Source of the DNA: VRUE01 sp963717375
GTDB taxonomy: Bacteria; Actinomycetota; Thermoleophilia; Solirubrobacterales; 70-9
Direction of reading: 5' to 3'
Length of the DNA stretch: 64,000 nt
Assembly (NCBI GenBank): GCA_963717375.1
Contig: OY970329.1
Location: 1,302,001 to 1,366,000 of the forward strand
In this document: positions 57,888 to 64,000 of the stretch, in pieces
Position numbering within the stretch: position 1 is the first letter of the stretch
Layout of the letters: each line of letters starts with the position of its first letter
Made by a program: the position numbers and the translations under genes
The notes under the pieces: generated by a model
What the model was told of the DNA's origin: nothing
Seen by the model: only the letters and a program-made list of their open reading frames with translations
Databases searched by the model: none

Positions 57888-58661
57888 CTATGCCGCCGAG
57901 GCGGTCGAGAGCGACGACGAGGCGGCCGCCGGCAGCCGGGTTACCGGCGGGGCGTCCCCGAGGAATGCGGTCGCCAGGCGCATCTCGACCACACGCTCGC
58001 CGACCGCGTCGAGTCGGTAGCCGCGCACGCCCGGCCGCGAGGCGACTACGTGGCTTAGCTCGCAGCCGATGAAGTGCAGGGCGGCGCTGTCCTCGGCGGC
58101 GTAGCCCGGACGCATCCCTTCGCGCAGCATCTGGTGGTAGGCGAAGCGCCGCTCTGAGGTCGGCTCGTAGTGGACGCAATTGCTGAAGGGCAGGAGACCC
58201 AGACCTTCGACCAGGCGCGGCCCCCCGTGGAAGCCGCTGACCGCCTGCTCGAACCAGCAGAGCGAGCCGGCCGAGAGGCCGCAGAGGACGACTCCCGCCT
58301 CCCAGGCCTCACGCAGGATCGCGTCGATCCCGTGGGCCCGCCAAACCCCGAGCAGGCTGATCACGCTGCCGCCACCGACGTAGATCAGGTCCTGAGAAAG
58401 CAGGTGCTCGCGCAGATCCGCGGGGCCCTGCTCACGGCGGAAGAGCGAGATATGGCTCGCCTCGCAGCGGTCGGCAGAGAAGGCGCGGTAGAAGCGGACG
58501 ATGTAGTGATCGGCGTCGCCGCTTGCCGAGGGCAAGAAGCAGACGCGCGGCCGCTCGCGTTTGCAGAGCCCCAGCACGTAGTCGTCGAGCAGGGGATTAC
58601 CCGACTCCATTGAGAAGCCGCCGCCGCCGAAGGCCACTATCTGGCGAGGCGCAGTCTCCAT
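57888..58661 (-). CDS. Peptidase E-like protein (peptidase S51), first of tandem pair
   Basis: A 257-residue S51-type protein from the ATG at 58661. IVAFGGGGFSMESGNPLLDDYVLGL, RVCFLPSASGD, DLIYVGGGSVISLLGVW and the nucleophile elbow LCGLSAGSLCWFEQ (Ser) match its neighbour, and NCVHYEPTSERRFAYHQML aligns with the paralog's CVHYNNEPERR. The two paralogs probably arose by duplication and may differ in dipeptide preference. It is divergent from TetR regulator 1; the inverted repeat TGTACA...TGTACA (58697-58743) lies upstream. Confidence 0.88.
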   Translation of the reverse strand: METAPRQIVAFGGGGFSMESGNPLLDDYVLGLCKRERPRVCFLPSASGDADHYIVRFYRAFSADRCEASHISLFRREQGPADLREHLLSQDLIYVGGGSVISLLGVWRAHGIDAILREAWEAGVVLCGLSAGSLCWFEQAVSGFHGGPRLVEGLGLLPFSNCVHYEPTSERRFAYHQMLREGMRPGYAAEDSAALHFIGCELSHVVASRPGVRGYRLDAVGERVVEMRLATAFLGDAPPVTRLPAAASSSLSTASAA

Positions 58662-58696
58662 TGACAAATGGTCGCGGCAGGGGCGACCGGGGCTGT

Positions 58697-58743
58697 TGTA
58701 CAGGGGTCCGAGATTCGATCCGGCGCAATCGCCCCTATGTACA
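58697..58743. promoter_or_regulatory. Inverted repeat upstream of peptidase E pair
   Basis: TGTACAGGGG (58697-58706) and CCCCTATGTACA (58732-58743) form an inverted repeat with a 2-base bulge, 36 bp upstream of the peptidase E start. It is a candidate regulator site or leader hairpin; the binding protein is unknown. Confidence 0.4.
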
Positions 58744-58844
58744 GTGGCCGCACCGGGCAGTCGATCCGCTTTATTCCACAGGCGTTCCCAACAAATCGGT
58801 GGATTGTTAATCTCGGTACGAGATCGTCCACAGAGCGCCTTGGG

Positions 58845-58866
58845 GGTGTACAATCGCGTTTACCTA
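58845..58866. promoter_or_regulatory. Shared operator-like motif, copy 1 (upstream of TetR 1)
   Basis: GGTGTAC-AATC-GCGTTTACCTA is matched in reverse orientation at 60316-60337 (GGTGTAC-GTAA-GCGTTTACCTA): 18 of 22 positions are identical with only the central four differing. Its GGT..AC/GT..ACC ends are an imperfect inverted repeat. It lies 33 bp before the start of TetR regulator 1. Confidence 0.55.
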
Positions 58867-58898
58867 AACACGAGTGTCTGCCCTGAGGAGTGCCCGAC

Positions 58899-59636
58899 GT
58901 GCCTCCGAGTTCTTCCCACCACAGCAAGGTTTCCGCTGGTCCCACCGACGATTTGGGGACGGTGATCGAGCAAGAGCGTCTGCCCGCCGGTCGCGAGGAT
59001 CTGCCCGAGCCGCTTGTCGCCCATTCCCAGCGCGAACGGATTCTCAACTCGATGGCGGCCAGCTGCGCGAAGAAGGGCTACGGCGCGACCACGATCGCCG
59101 ATGTCTGCGAGCCCGCCGGCGTCTCCCGCGCCACCTTCTACGAGCTCTTCAAAGACAAGGAGGACTGCTTCCACGCCGCGATGGAGCTGGCCCTGGCCGA
59201 AGCGATGGGCCGGATCGTCGCGGTCTACTCCCCCGACAAGCCCTGGGCGACGATGGTTCGCGACGCCGCTGCCACCTTCCTTGACCTGCTCGCCACCCGG
59301 CCGGGCTTCGCCCGCATGGCCCTGGTCGAGGCGCCGTCCTCGGGCGAGCGCGCCTTCGAGCTCTACGCCTCCGGCAAGCGGGTGCTGCAATCGCTGCTCG
59401 AACGCGGCCGCGACGACCCGATCGAGGAACAGGCGATCCCGTCCAGCGCCGGGCGCGCCGCCCTCTCCGCCGCCGAGTCGCTGATCGTCGGCCAGATCCT
59501 CGCTGGCAACACCGACCGCCTCGGCGAGCTGCTGCCCGACGTCGTCTACATCACGATGGTGCCCTACCTCGGCCAGGAGGAGGCGCTGCGGCAAGCACGC
59601 GAGGCCGAGCGGACCCTCGCGCCGGCGGACGGCTGA
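58899..59636 (+). CDS. TetR-family regulator 1
   Basis: A 245-residue TetR protein. I prefer GTG 58899, with AGGAG 8 bp upstream, over GTG 58890. The HTH is KKGYGATTIADVCEPAGVSRATFYELFKDKEDCF (about residues 58-92). The C-terminal domain is helical and ends VYITMVPYLGQEEALRQARE. It is the first of three tandem TetR genes, all ending with a similar VPY(I/L)G segment. It is divergent from the peptidase E pair. The motif at 58845-58866 upstream is a candidate operator. Confidence 0.87.
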   Translation: MPPSSSHHSKVSAGPTDDLGTVIEQERLPAGREDLPEPLVAHSQRERILNSMAASCAKKGYGATTIADVCEPAGVSRATFYELFKDKEDCFHAAMELALAEAMGRIVAVYSPDKPWATMVRDAAATFLDLLATRPGFARMALVEAPSSGERAFELYASGKRVLQSLLERGRDDPIEEQAIPSSAGRAALSAAESLIVGQILAGNTDRLGELLPDVVYITMVPYLGQEEALRQAREAERTLAPADG

Positions 59637-59646
59637 GCAAACCGTT

Positions 59647-60318
59647 TTGGCGCAGGCGGGGGGCGAGAAACGCGAGCGCTGGCGGCCGCCCCGGGGTCGC
59701 CACCGGCTGCCGCCGGAGGTGGTCGCCCGCTCCCAGCGCGAACGGCTGCTCGAGGCGACGGTGCGAGTCGTCGCCGAGAAGGGCTACGGCGCGACCACCG
59801 TCGCCGACCTGACCCGCGAGGCGGGTATCTCCCGCACCACCTTCTACGCGATGTTCGAGGACAAGGAAGCCAGCTTCCTCGCCGCCTACGACAGCGTCGC
59901 CGACGCGCTCGTGAAGCGGGTCACAGCGGCCTACGAGACCGAGGAGCGCTGGCCCGCCCGCGCCCGCGCGGGCCTCGCCGCGCTGCTCGAGGCCCTCGCC
60001 GAGGAGCCCGAGATCGCCCGCTTGGCGCTGGTCGACGTCGGTGCCGCCGGACCCGCCGCGCAGCGCCGCTACCGCGCCGCGCTGCAGCGGCTGACGCCGC
60101 TTTTCGAAGAGGGACGCGACTTCGCGCCGGGCGGCCGCGGCCTGCCGGCGAACACCTCGCGGATGGCGATCGGCGCCGTCTCGGGGCTGATCTCGGATGA
60201 GCTGGCTGAGGGACGCGAGGGGTATCTGCCGAATTTGCTTTCGGACCTGCTTTTTGCCACGCTGGTGCCATATATCGGCCCAGCGGCGGCAGCCAGGGAG
60301 GTGGGCGGAAACGAGTAG
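59647..60318 (+). CDS. TetR-family regulator 2
   Basis: A 223-residue TetR protein with an apparent TTG start at 59647, 10 bp after the stop of regulator 1. The HTH is EKGYGATTVADLTREAGISRTTFYAMFEDKEASF. The C-terminal half ends LLFATLVPYIGPAAAAREV, very close to regulator 3. Its TAG stop forms the first bases of the shared operator-like motif at 60316-60337. It probably shares a transcript with regulator 1. Confidence 0.85.
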   Translation: MAQAGGEKRERWRPPRGRHRLPPEVVARSQRERLLEATVRVVAEKGYGATTVADLTREAGISRTTFYAMFEDKEASFLAAYDSVADALVKRVTAAYETEERWPARARAGLAALLEALAEEPEIARLALVDVGAAGPAAQRRYRAALQRLTPLFEEGRDFAPGGRGLPANTSRMAIGAVSGLISDELAEGREGYLPNLLSDLLFATLVPYIGPAAAAREVGGNE

Positions 60319-60337
60319 GTAAACGCTTACGTACACC
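60316..60337. promoter_or_regulatory. Shared operator-like motif, copy 2 (upstream of TetR 3)
   Basis: TAGGTAAACGC-TTAC-GTACACC is the reverse complement of the 58845-58866 motif except for the central four bases. It begins at the stop codon of TetR 2 and ends 8 bp before the first ATG of TetR 3. Confidence 0.55.
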
Positions 60338-60345
60338 ATGCCGCT

Positions 60346-60996
60346 ATGATGAAGGTACTCCGGAGTTCTCCACCAACCTGGGATTGGCCGATGGCATCCG
60401 AATCGCGGCGTGAACTGATCCTCGCGGCAATGATCCGCGTGGTCGGCAGCAAGGGCTACAAGGAGACCTCGGTAGCCGATGTGATCGAGGAGACGCCCAC
60501 CTCGCGCACGACCTTCTACAAGTACTTCGAGGACAAGCACGACTGCTTCCTCGCGGCCTACGACATGTTGGTCGAGCAGGTCTTCGCCGAGGTCATCGCC
60601 AACTGCGATGGCAACCAGCCCTGGTTGGAGCGGGTCGAGTCCGGGCTGGCGACGATCGTCAAACTCTTCGCCCTCGACCCCGAGCTGGCGCGCACAGCCG
60701 TGGTCGAGGTCGCCGCCGCCGGGGCCGACGCGCGGCAGCGCCACTGGAACGCGGTCGCCCGCTTCACCGCCTATCTCGAGGACGGGCGCGAGCTCGCCGG
60801 CGGGCGCGAGCTGCCGGAGAACATCTCGCTGATGTCGGCCGGCGCCGTCTCGGGGCTGATCTTCGACGAGCTGCTGGCGGGACGGGCGGCGCAGCTGCAA
60901 GCGATGCTGCCCGACCTGCTCTTCGCGATGCTCGTTCCCTACATCGGGCCGCGGGCCGCGGCCGAGGAGATGCGCCGCGTCGCGGCAACCCGCTGA
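60346..60996 (+). CDS. TetR-family regulator 3
   Basis: A 216-residue TetR protein; ATG 60391 (MASESRRELIL) is an alternative start and would give 201 residues. The HTH is SKGYKETSVADVIEETPTSRTTFYKYFEDKHDCF. The C-terminal half (SAGAVSGLIFDELLAGRAAQL; LLFAMLVPYIGPRAAAEEM) closely parallels regulator 2 (GAVSGLISDELAEG; LVPYIGPAAAA), so these two are paralogs. The last 58 bp overlap the convergent ECF sigma gene. The target is unknown. Confidence 0.87.
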   Translation: MMKVLRSSPPTWDWPMASESRRELILAAMIRVVGSKGYKETSVADVIEETPTSRTTFYKYFEDKHDCFLAAYDMLVEQVFAEVIANCDGNQPWLERVESGLATIVKLFALDPELARTAVVEVAAAGADARQRHWNAVARFTAYLEDGRELAGGRELPENISLMSAGAVSGLIFDELLAGRAAQLQAMLPDLLFAMLVPYIGPRAAAEEMRRVAATR

Positions 60997-61442
60997 GGCG
61001 CCGGCGGCATCGCTTTCGCCGCTCCCATTTCGCGGCGCAGTTTGTGGCGCAGCCGGTGCAGCCGCACCTTGACCGTGCCGTCGGGAATGCCGAGCCGGCG
61101 CGCGATCGCCTCCTGGGTCAGATCCTCGCTGTAGCGAAGCTGAATCAGCTGGCGGTCGCGCTCGTCGAGGCGTTTTAGCGCCGCGTGCAGGTCGGCGCGC
61201 TCGACCGTGGAGAGGATCTGCTCGTCCTCGGCACCCTCCCAGGTCTCGACGCTTTCGACCGGGTCGGGGCGCACCCTGGAGTGCTGGCGGAAGGCCTCGT
61301 TGCGGACGATCGTGCCCAGCCACTCCTTGCGGCGGGCGCCGTCGCGCAAGGTCGAGCGCCGCCGCCAAGCACGCAGCAACGCGTCCTGGGCAATGTCCTC
61401 TGCCTCGCTCGGGTTGCTGGTGTAGTGATAGGCCATGCGCAC
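60939..61442 (-). CDS. ECF RNA polymerase sigma factor (unusual start)
   Basis: A 167-residue sigma factor from ATG 61442. Region 2 (YHYTSNPSEAEDIAQDALLRAWRRR; EWLGTIVRNEAFRQHSR) and region 4 (LIQLRYSEDLTQEAIARRLGIPDGTVKVRLHRLRHKLRREM) are clear. Upstream in frame the sequence still encodes region-2-like residues WEWDEAHRFCVR before any ATG/GTG/TTG other than the GTG two codons earlier. An ATT at 61499 would include them, so true initiation may be at a rare codon. No anti-sigma factor gene adjoins it. The 3' end overlaps TetR 3 by 58 bp. Confidence 0.85.
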   Translation of the reverse strand: MRMAYHYTSNPSEAEDIAQDALLRAWRRRSTLRDGARRKEWLGTIVRNEAFRQHSRVRPDPVESVETWEGAEDEQILSTVERADLHAALKRLDERDRQLIQLRYSEDLTQEAIARRLGIPDGTVKVRLHRLRHKLRREMGAAKAMPPAPQRVAATRRISSAAARGPM

Positions 61443-61596
61443 GCAAAAGCGGTGCGCCTCGTCCCACTCCCAGCCGTCGTCAGAATTCGAATCTTGAATG
61501 GTGGAAACGTTGATTGCTCGACCGTACTACTTCTAAAACCAAAAAGGTGAATTTTAGTGCTGAAACTTTCTTGACCTACTTTCCGGTCTCCTTTTC

Positions 61597-62406
61597 GTGG
61601 GGCTGACAGCATCAACGGAATCAGGTGGGGAGTGGGCAGAGCGGACCTACGAGGCGATGGCTCCGGTCTACGACGACTTCACCGCCCACCACGACTACGA
61701 GGGCTGGTTGACGGATCTACTCGTGGCCTTGGAGCGTCACGGACTGCCTGGCAAGCGCCTGCTCGACGTCGGTTGCGGAACCGGCAAGAGCTTCATGCCG
61801 ATGCTGCCGCGCGGCTGGGAGGTGACTGCCTGCGACATCTCGCCGGCGATGCTGAAGCTCGCTCGTGAAAAGGCCGGCGAGACGGTCCGCCTCGAGGTCG
61901 CCGACATGCTCGACCTGCCCCACTTCGGCGAGTTCGACCTGGTCTGGGCACTTGACGACGCGATCAACTACCTGCTCAGCCCCGTGGAGCTGGAGCGGGC
62001 GCTCGTCGGGATGCGGGCCAACCTCGGCCCAGGCGGCCTCCTCCTCTTCGACGTCAACGAGCTACTCGCCTATCGCACCTTCTTCGCCGAAACGGTCGTG
62101 GTCGAGCGCGATGGTCGGCGGCTGGTCTGGACCGGGCTGGCGGCGCCGGATGTGACGCCGGGATCGATCTGTGAATCGCGCCTCGAGGTGATGGCCGATG
62201 GGACCGACGCGGCCGCCAGCGAGGTGCCGGCGATGACTCACCGCCAGCGCCACTTCACCGAAGCGGAAGTGTTGGCGGCGCTCAAAGGAGCGGGCCTGGA
62301 GTGCCTCGACGTCTACGGCATCTACACCGACGGGATCCTCAAACAGCCGCTCGACGACACGATTCACACCAAGGCGATCTACATCGCCCGCCGTGCCGGC
62401 GCCTAA
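61597..62406 (+). CDS. Class I SAM-dependent methyltransferase
   Basis: A 269-residue methyltransferase with a GTG start. Features: AERTYEAMAPVYDDFTAHHDYEGW, motif I KRLLDVGCGTGKSFMPML, VTACDISPAMLKLAREKA, FDLVWALDDAINYLLSP, and LGPGGLLLFDVNELLAYRTFF. It is a Methyltransf_25-type enzyme whose substrate is unknown. The 98-bp gap to the divergent sigma factor contains an A/T-rich stretch (61510-61580) unlike its GC-rich surroundings, probably promoter DNA. Confidence 0.87.
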   Translation: MGLTASTESGGEWAERTYEAMAPVYDDFTAHHDYEGWLTDLLVALERHGLPGKRLLDVGCGTGKSFMPMLPRGWEVTACDISPAMLKLAREKAGETVRLEVADMLDLPHFGEFDLVWALDDAINYLLSPVELERALVGMRANLGPGGLLLFDVNELLAYRTFFAETVVVERDGRRLVWTGLAAPDVTPGSICESRLEVMADGTDAAASEVPAMTHRQRHFTEAEVLAALKGAGLECLDVYGIYTDGILKQPLDDTIHTKAIYIARRAGA

Positions 62407-62468
62407 ACCACCCTTACCATCCGCTGGCTCATGCCTGAACCAGCCAGGCAGCCGAACAAAGGAGCGAG

Positions 62469-63251
62469 ATGCCGAGCACACCCGAAGGCGCCACGGAACC
62501 ACCTGTCGCCGCAAAGAAAGAGGACAAAGAGAAGACGGGTGAATCGACCGGGGGTGTGAGCATCTCGTCGATCGGTCTGCTGGTGGCGCCGTTGATCGCG
62601 GCATTGGCTGGGCTGGCGCTGACCGGGACCATAGGACGTGTACAGCGCGACGATCCGCTGGGGCTGTCGATCGCGATCGGCTTGGTGGTCGCCTCCGGAG
62701 CATTCTGGGTCCTCGCCTCGAACCTGACCGCTCCGGCAGCCGGGGCAAAACGAGGAACGCTCGACATCCTGCTTCGAGTGGTCTCCGTCGTCCTCGCCGC
62801 CGCCGGCTTCATCCTCGCCTTGGCCGTGGCCGTCGCGACCGCGAACAACGAGCCCAGGCCGCAGATCTCGGCGAACCTGAGCGCGGACCGCACGAGCCTG
62901 ACCAGCCATGTGACTGCCTCAAACCTGCCGACAAACAACCGCCTGGCCTTCCGGGTCGACCTTCTCAACGGCTCAAACGATCAGCCTCTGTACCGCGCCT
63001 ACGTCGGCCCCAATTCCGACGGCGACGTCGATCAGACGATCACCACCCCCCTGCCCCTGAGTGGGTACTCCGAGATCGGGATCAAGGCCTATACGGGCAC
63101 GACCTCACCCTCCTGCGACGACTTCTCAGCCGTACGCGAAGACGCCACGATCGGATCCGGCACGGGCTGCGTGATCATCACGCTGCCACCAGTTGACCCT
63201 GACCCTCACAACAGTGAGGGCGGCAATAACGAACGCGCTCGCGGCGACTAG
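62469..63251 (+). CDS. Membrane protein with extracytoplasmic domain, unknown function
   Basis: A 260-residue protein. A charged N-terminus (residues 1-30) is followed by three likely membrane helices (about 31-53, IGLLVAPLIAALAGLALTG; 64-84; 102-122), then an extracytoplasmic region of ~135 residues rich in Thr/Ser with two Cys (SPSCDDF; GTGCVI) that could form a disulfide. I recognise no family. GGAG lies before the ATG. The 3' end overlaps the convergent gene by 4 bp. Confidence 0.65.
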   Translation: MPSTPEGATEPPVAAKKEDKEKTGESTGGVSISSIGLLVAPLIAALAGLALTGTIGRVQRDDPLGLSIAIGLVVASGAFWVLASNLTAPAAGAKRGTLDILLRVVSVVLAAAGFILALAVAVATANNEPRPQISANLSADRTSLTSHVTASNLPTNNRLAFRVDLLNGSNDQPLYRAYVGPNSDGDVDQTITTPLPLSGYSEIGIKAYTGTTSPSCDDFSAVREDATIGSGTGCVIITLPPVDPDPHNSEGGNNERARGD

Positions 63252-63673
63252 AAGACCTGGGCGTCGAGGAAGCCGGCGATCAAGACCAGCCAACCGCCGA
63301 TCTCGGCGACGATCAGAGTGGCCATGAAGGCCTCGAGGCCGCGGCCCGGGCGGCGGAACTGGTTGTCGGTATCGCGTTTCCATCCATGCACCATGTAGCC
63401 GAACACGGCGGCGTAGAAGTAGAAAGCGAGCGCGCCGGCGGCAAGCAGGTTGACCAGCACGCCCCAACCGCTCAGCTCGACAAATGTCGCCACAAGCAGC
63501 AGGGCGAAGCTGTACATCAGGGCCGCCCGGTGGGCGATGTCGGTGTACGGATGCGCCAAGCCCTCCTCCGAGGCATCCATCTGCCGGAACTTCATCACCC
63601 CCAGCAGCAGCGCCCAGAGGAACATCAGCGCCGACAGCAGGAGGACAGCCTTCGTATCGTCTCCCAGATCCAC
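63248..63673 (-). CDS. Four-helix membrane protein, unknown function
   Basis: A 141-residue protein with four predicted helices: about 10-27 (VLLLSALMFLWALLLGVM), 50-67, 70-92 (VLVNLLAAGALAFYFYAAVFGYM) and 115-138. A conserved-looking loop, FRQMDASEEGLAHPYTDIAHRAAL, lies between helices 1 and 2. No family is recognised. Its start is 29 bp from the divergent VOC gene. The 4-bp convergent overlap with the preceding gene is normal for this dense genome. Confidence 0.65.
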   Translation of the reverse strand: MDLGDDTKAVLLLSALMFLWALLLGVMKFRQMDASEEGLAHPYTDIAHRAALMYSFALLLVATFVELSGWGVLVNLLAAGALAFYFYAAVFGYMVHGWKRDTDNQFRRPGRGLEAFMATLIVAEIGGWLVLIAGFLDAQVF

Positions 63674-63702
63674 CGGCCTTGAATACCACTTTGGAGGAAG
63701 CT

Positions 63703-64000
63703 ATGAACGCTCCGATCGCGATCACCGGCGTCGATTTCGCCACCGTCTTTGTCACCGACTATCCGGCTGCGGTCGAGTTCTACGGCAGCACCCTCGGCCT
63801 CGAGCACTCGGTCGACTACGGCAAAATTCCGGCCGGCGAGTTCGAGACCGGGAACCTGACGCTGCAGCTGTTGGACGCCGCCTCGGTCGGCCGCGAGTTC
63901 CAGCCCAGCGGTCACCCAATCGCCTTCCACGTCGAGGACGTAGAGGCGGCCCGAGCCGAGCTCGAGTCAAAGGGCGTTACCTTCCTCGCCGAGACGATGG
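63703..64000 (+). CDS. VOC (glyoxalase/dioxygenase-fold) protein, cut by window end
   Basis: The first 99 residues of an open frame starting at ATG 63703 with GGAGG 6 bp upstream; it runs off the window. ITGVDFATVFVTDYPAAVEFY-GSTLGLEH is the classic first beta-alpha-beta unit of the VOC fold, followed by ETGNLTLQLLD and GHPIAFHVEDVEAARAELESKGV. VOC proteins include glyoxalase I, antibiotic-resistance proteins and extradiol dioxygenases; the exact member cannot be named from this part. Confidence 0.85.
   Translation, partial: MNAPIAITGVDFATVFVTDYPAAVEFYGSTLGLEHSVDYGKIPAGEFETGNLTLQLLDAASVGREFQPSGHPIAFHVEDVEAARAELESKGVTFLAETM

Noticed and set aside
59551..61467. 638-residue minus-strand open frame
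   Set aside because: It covers the three TetR genes in antisense and the sigma factor in the wrong frame; only the TetR and sigma frames show family motifs.

Overview
This 64-kb window is a GC-rich (roughly two-thirds G+C), densely packed bacterial chromosome segment. Gene content points to Actinomycetota. The actinobacterial signs are a fused PafB-PafC WYL regulator, a SigK/RskA-type ECF sigma factor with its anti-sigma factor, a fluoride channel pair, and a small protein resembling the acyl-CoA carboxylase epsilon subunit. Ferritin_2-type proteins and an AbiEi/DUF559-type remnant make class Thermoleophilia (Solirubrobacterales-like) my best guess; this is inference from gene content, with no 16S gene in the window. 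I recognise about 66 protein genes (one decayed, one cut by the window end), one tRNA-Phe, one fluoride riboswitch, several operators or promoters, and eight long palindromic repeat elements.

Layout. 0-11 kb: secreted DUF1906 protein, penicillin-acylase-like amidase, MBL hydrolase, PafBC, two large uncharacterised multi-pass membrane proteins. 11-14.4 kb: YhaM-like HD exonuclease, then a toxic-anion island (fluoride riboswitch plus two CrcB/Fluc genes, divergent from arsR-aquaporin-arsC). 14.5-25 kb: housekeeping and catabolic genes, HU, tRNA-Phe, a GH15-like enzyme, folP with a DUF1998-type helicase, a DtxR regulator. 25-27.6 kb: an operon of two ferritin-like proteins, an ECF sigma factor and a zinc-finger anti-sigma factor. 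27.7-37 kb: aminotransferase, decayed AbiEi/DUF559 gene, sucCD, HAD hydrolase, sulfatase, biotin-carboxylase/BCCP protein, PHP phosphoesterase. 37-42.5 kb: assimilatory sulfur operon (rhodanese, sulfite/nitrite reductase, APS reductase, ATP sulfurylase, APS kinase) and dodecin. 42.9-46 kb: a double-TetR protein and an RTX-like repeat protein. 46-55 kb: an amine/omega-amino-acid catabolic cluster (aldehyde dehydrogenase, alanine dehydrogenase, PucR regulator, class III transaminase, divergent APC permease and UspA, plus a DadA/PuuB-like FAD oxidase). 55-64 kb: enolase-superfamily protein, ferritin, two tandem peptidase E genes, three tandem TetR regulators with a shared operator-like motif, an ECF sigma factor, a methyltransferase, two membrane proteins and a partial VOC protein.

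The most unusual signal is a set of eight long, nearly perfect palindromes at gene boundaries (4652, 29657, 37238, 42025, 53647, 55145, 56290, 56999). Each has an outer stem whose sequence is specific to its locus yet perfectly or almost perfectly complementary, enclosing a conserved core. They fall into three sequence families. Read in one orientation, all carry an ACTCAA (or ACTTAA) unpaired segment just 5' of a second, apical stem. Seven of the eight abut gene 3' ends and several carry the neighbouring gene's stop codon in the arm. Stem covariation with a constant core suggests a structured terminator or RNA element, or a mobile palindrome, that I do not recognise.
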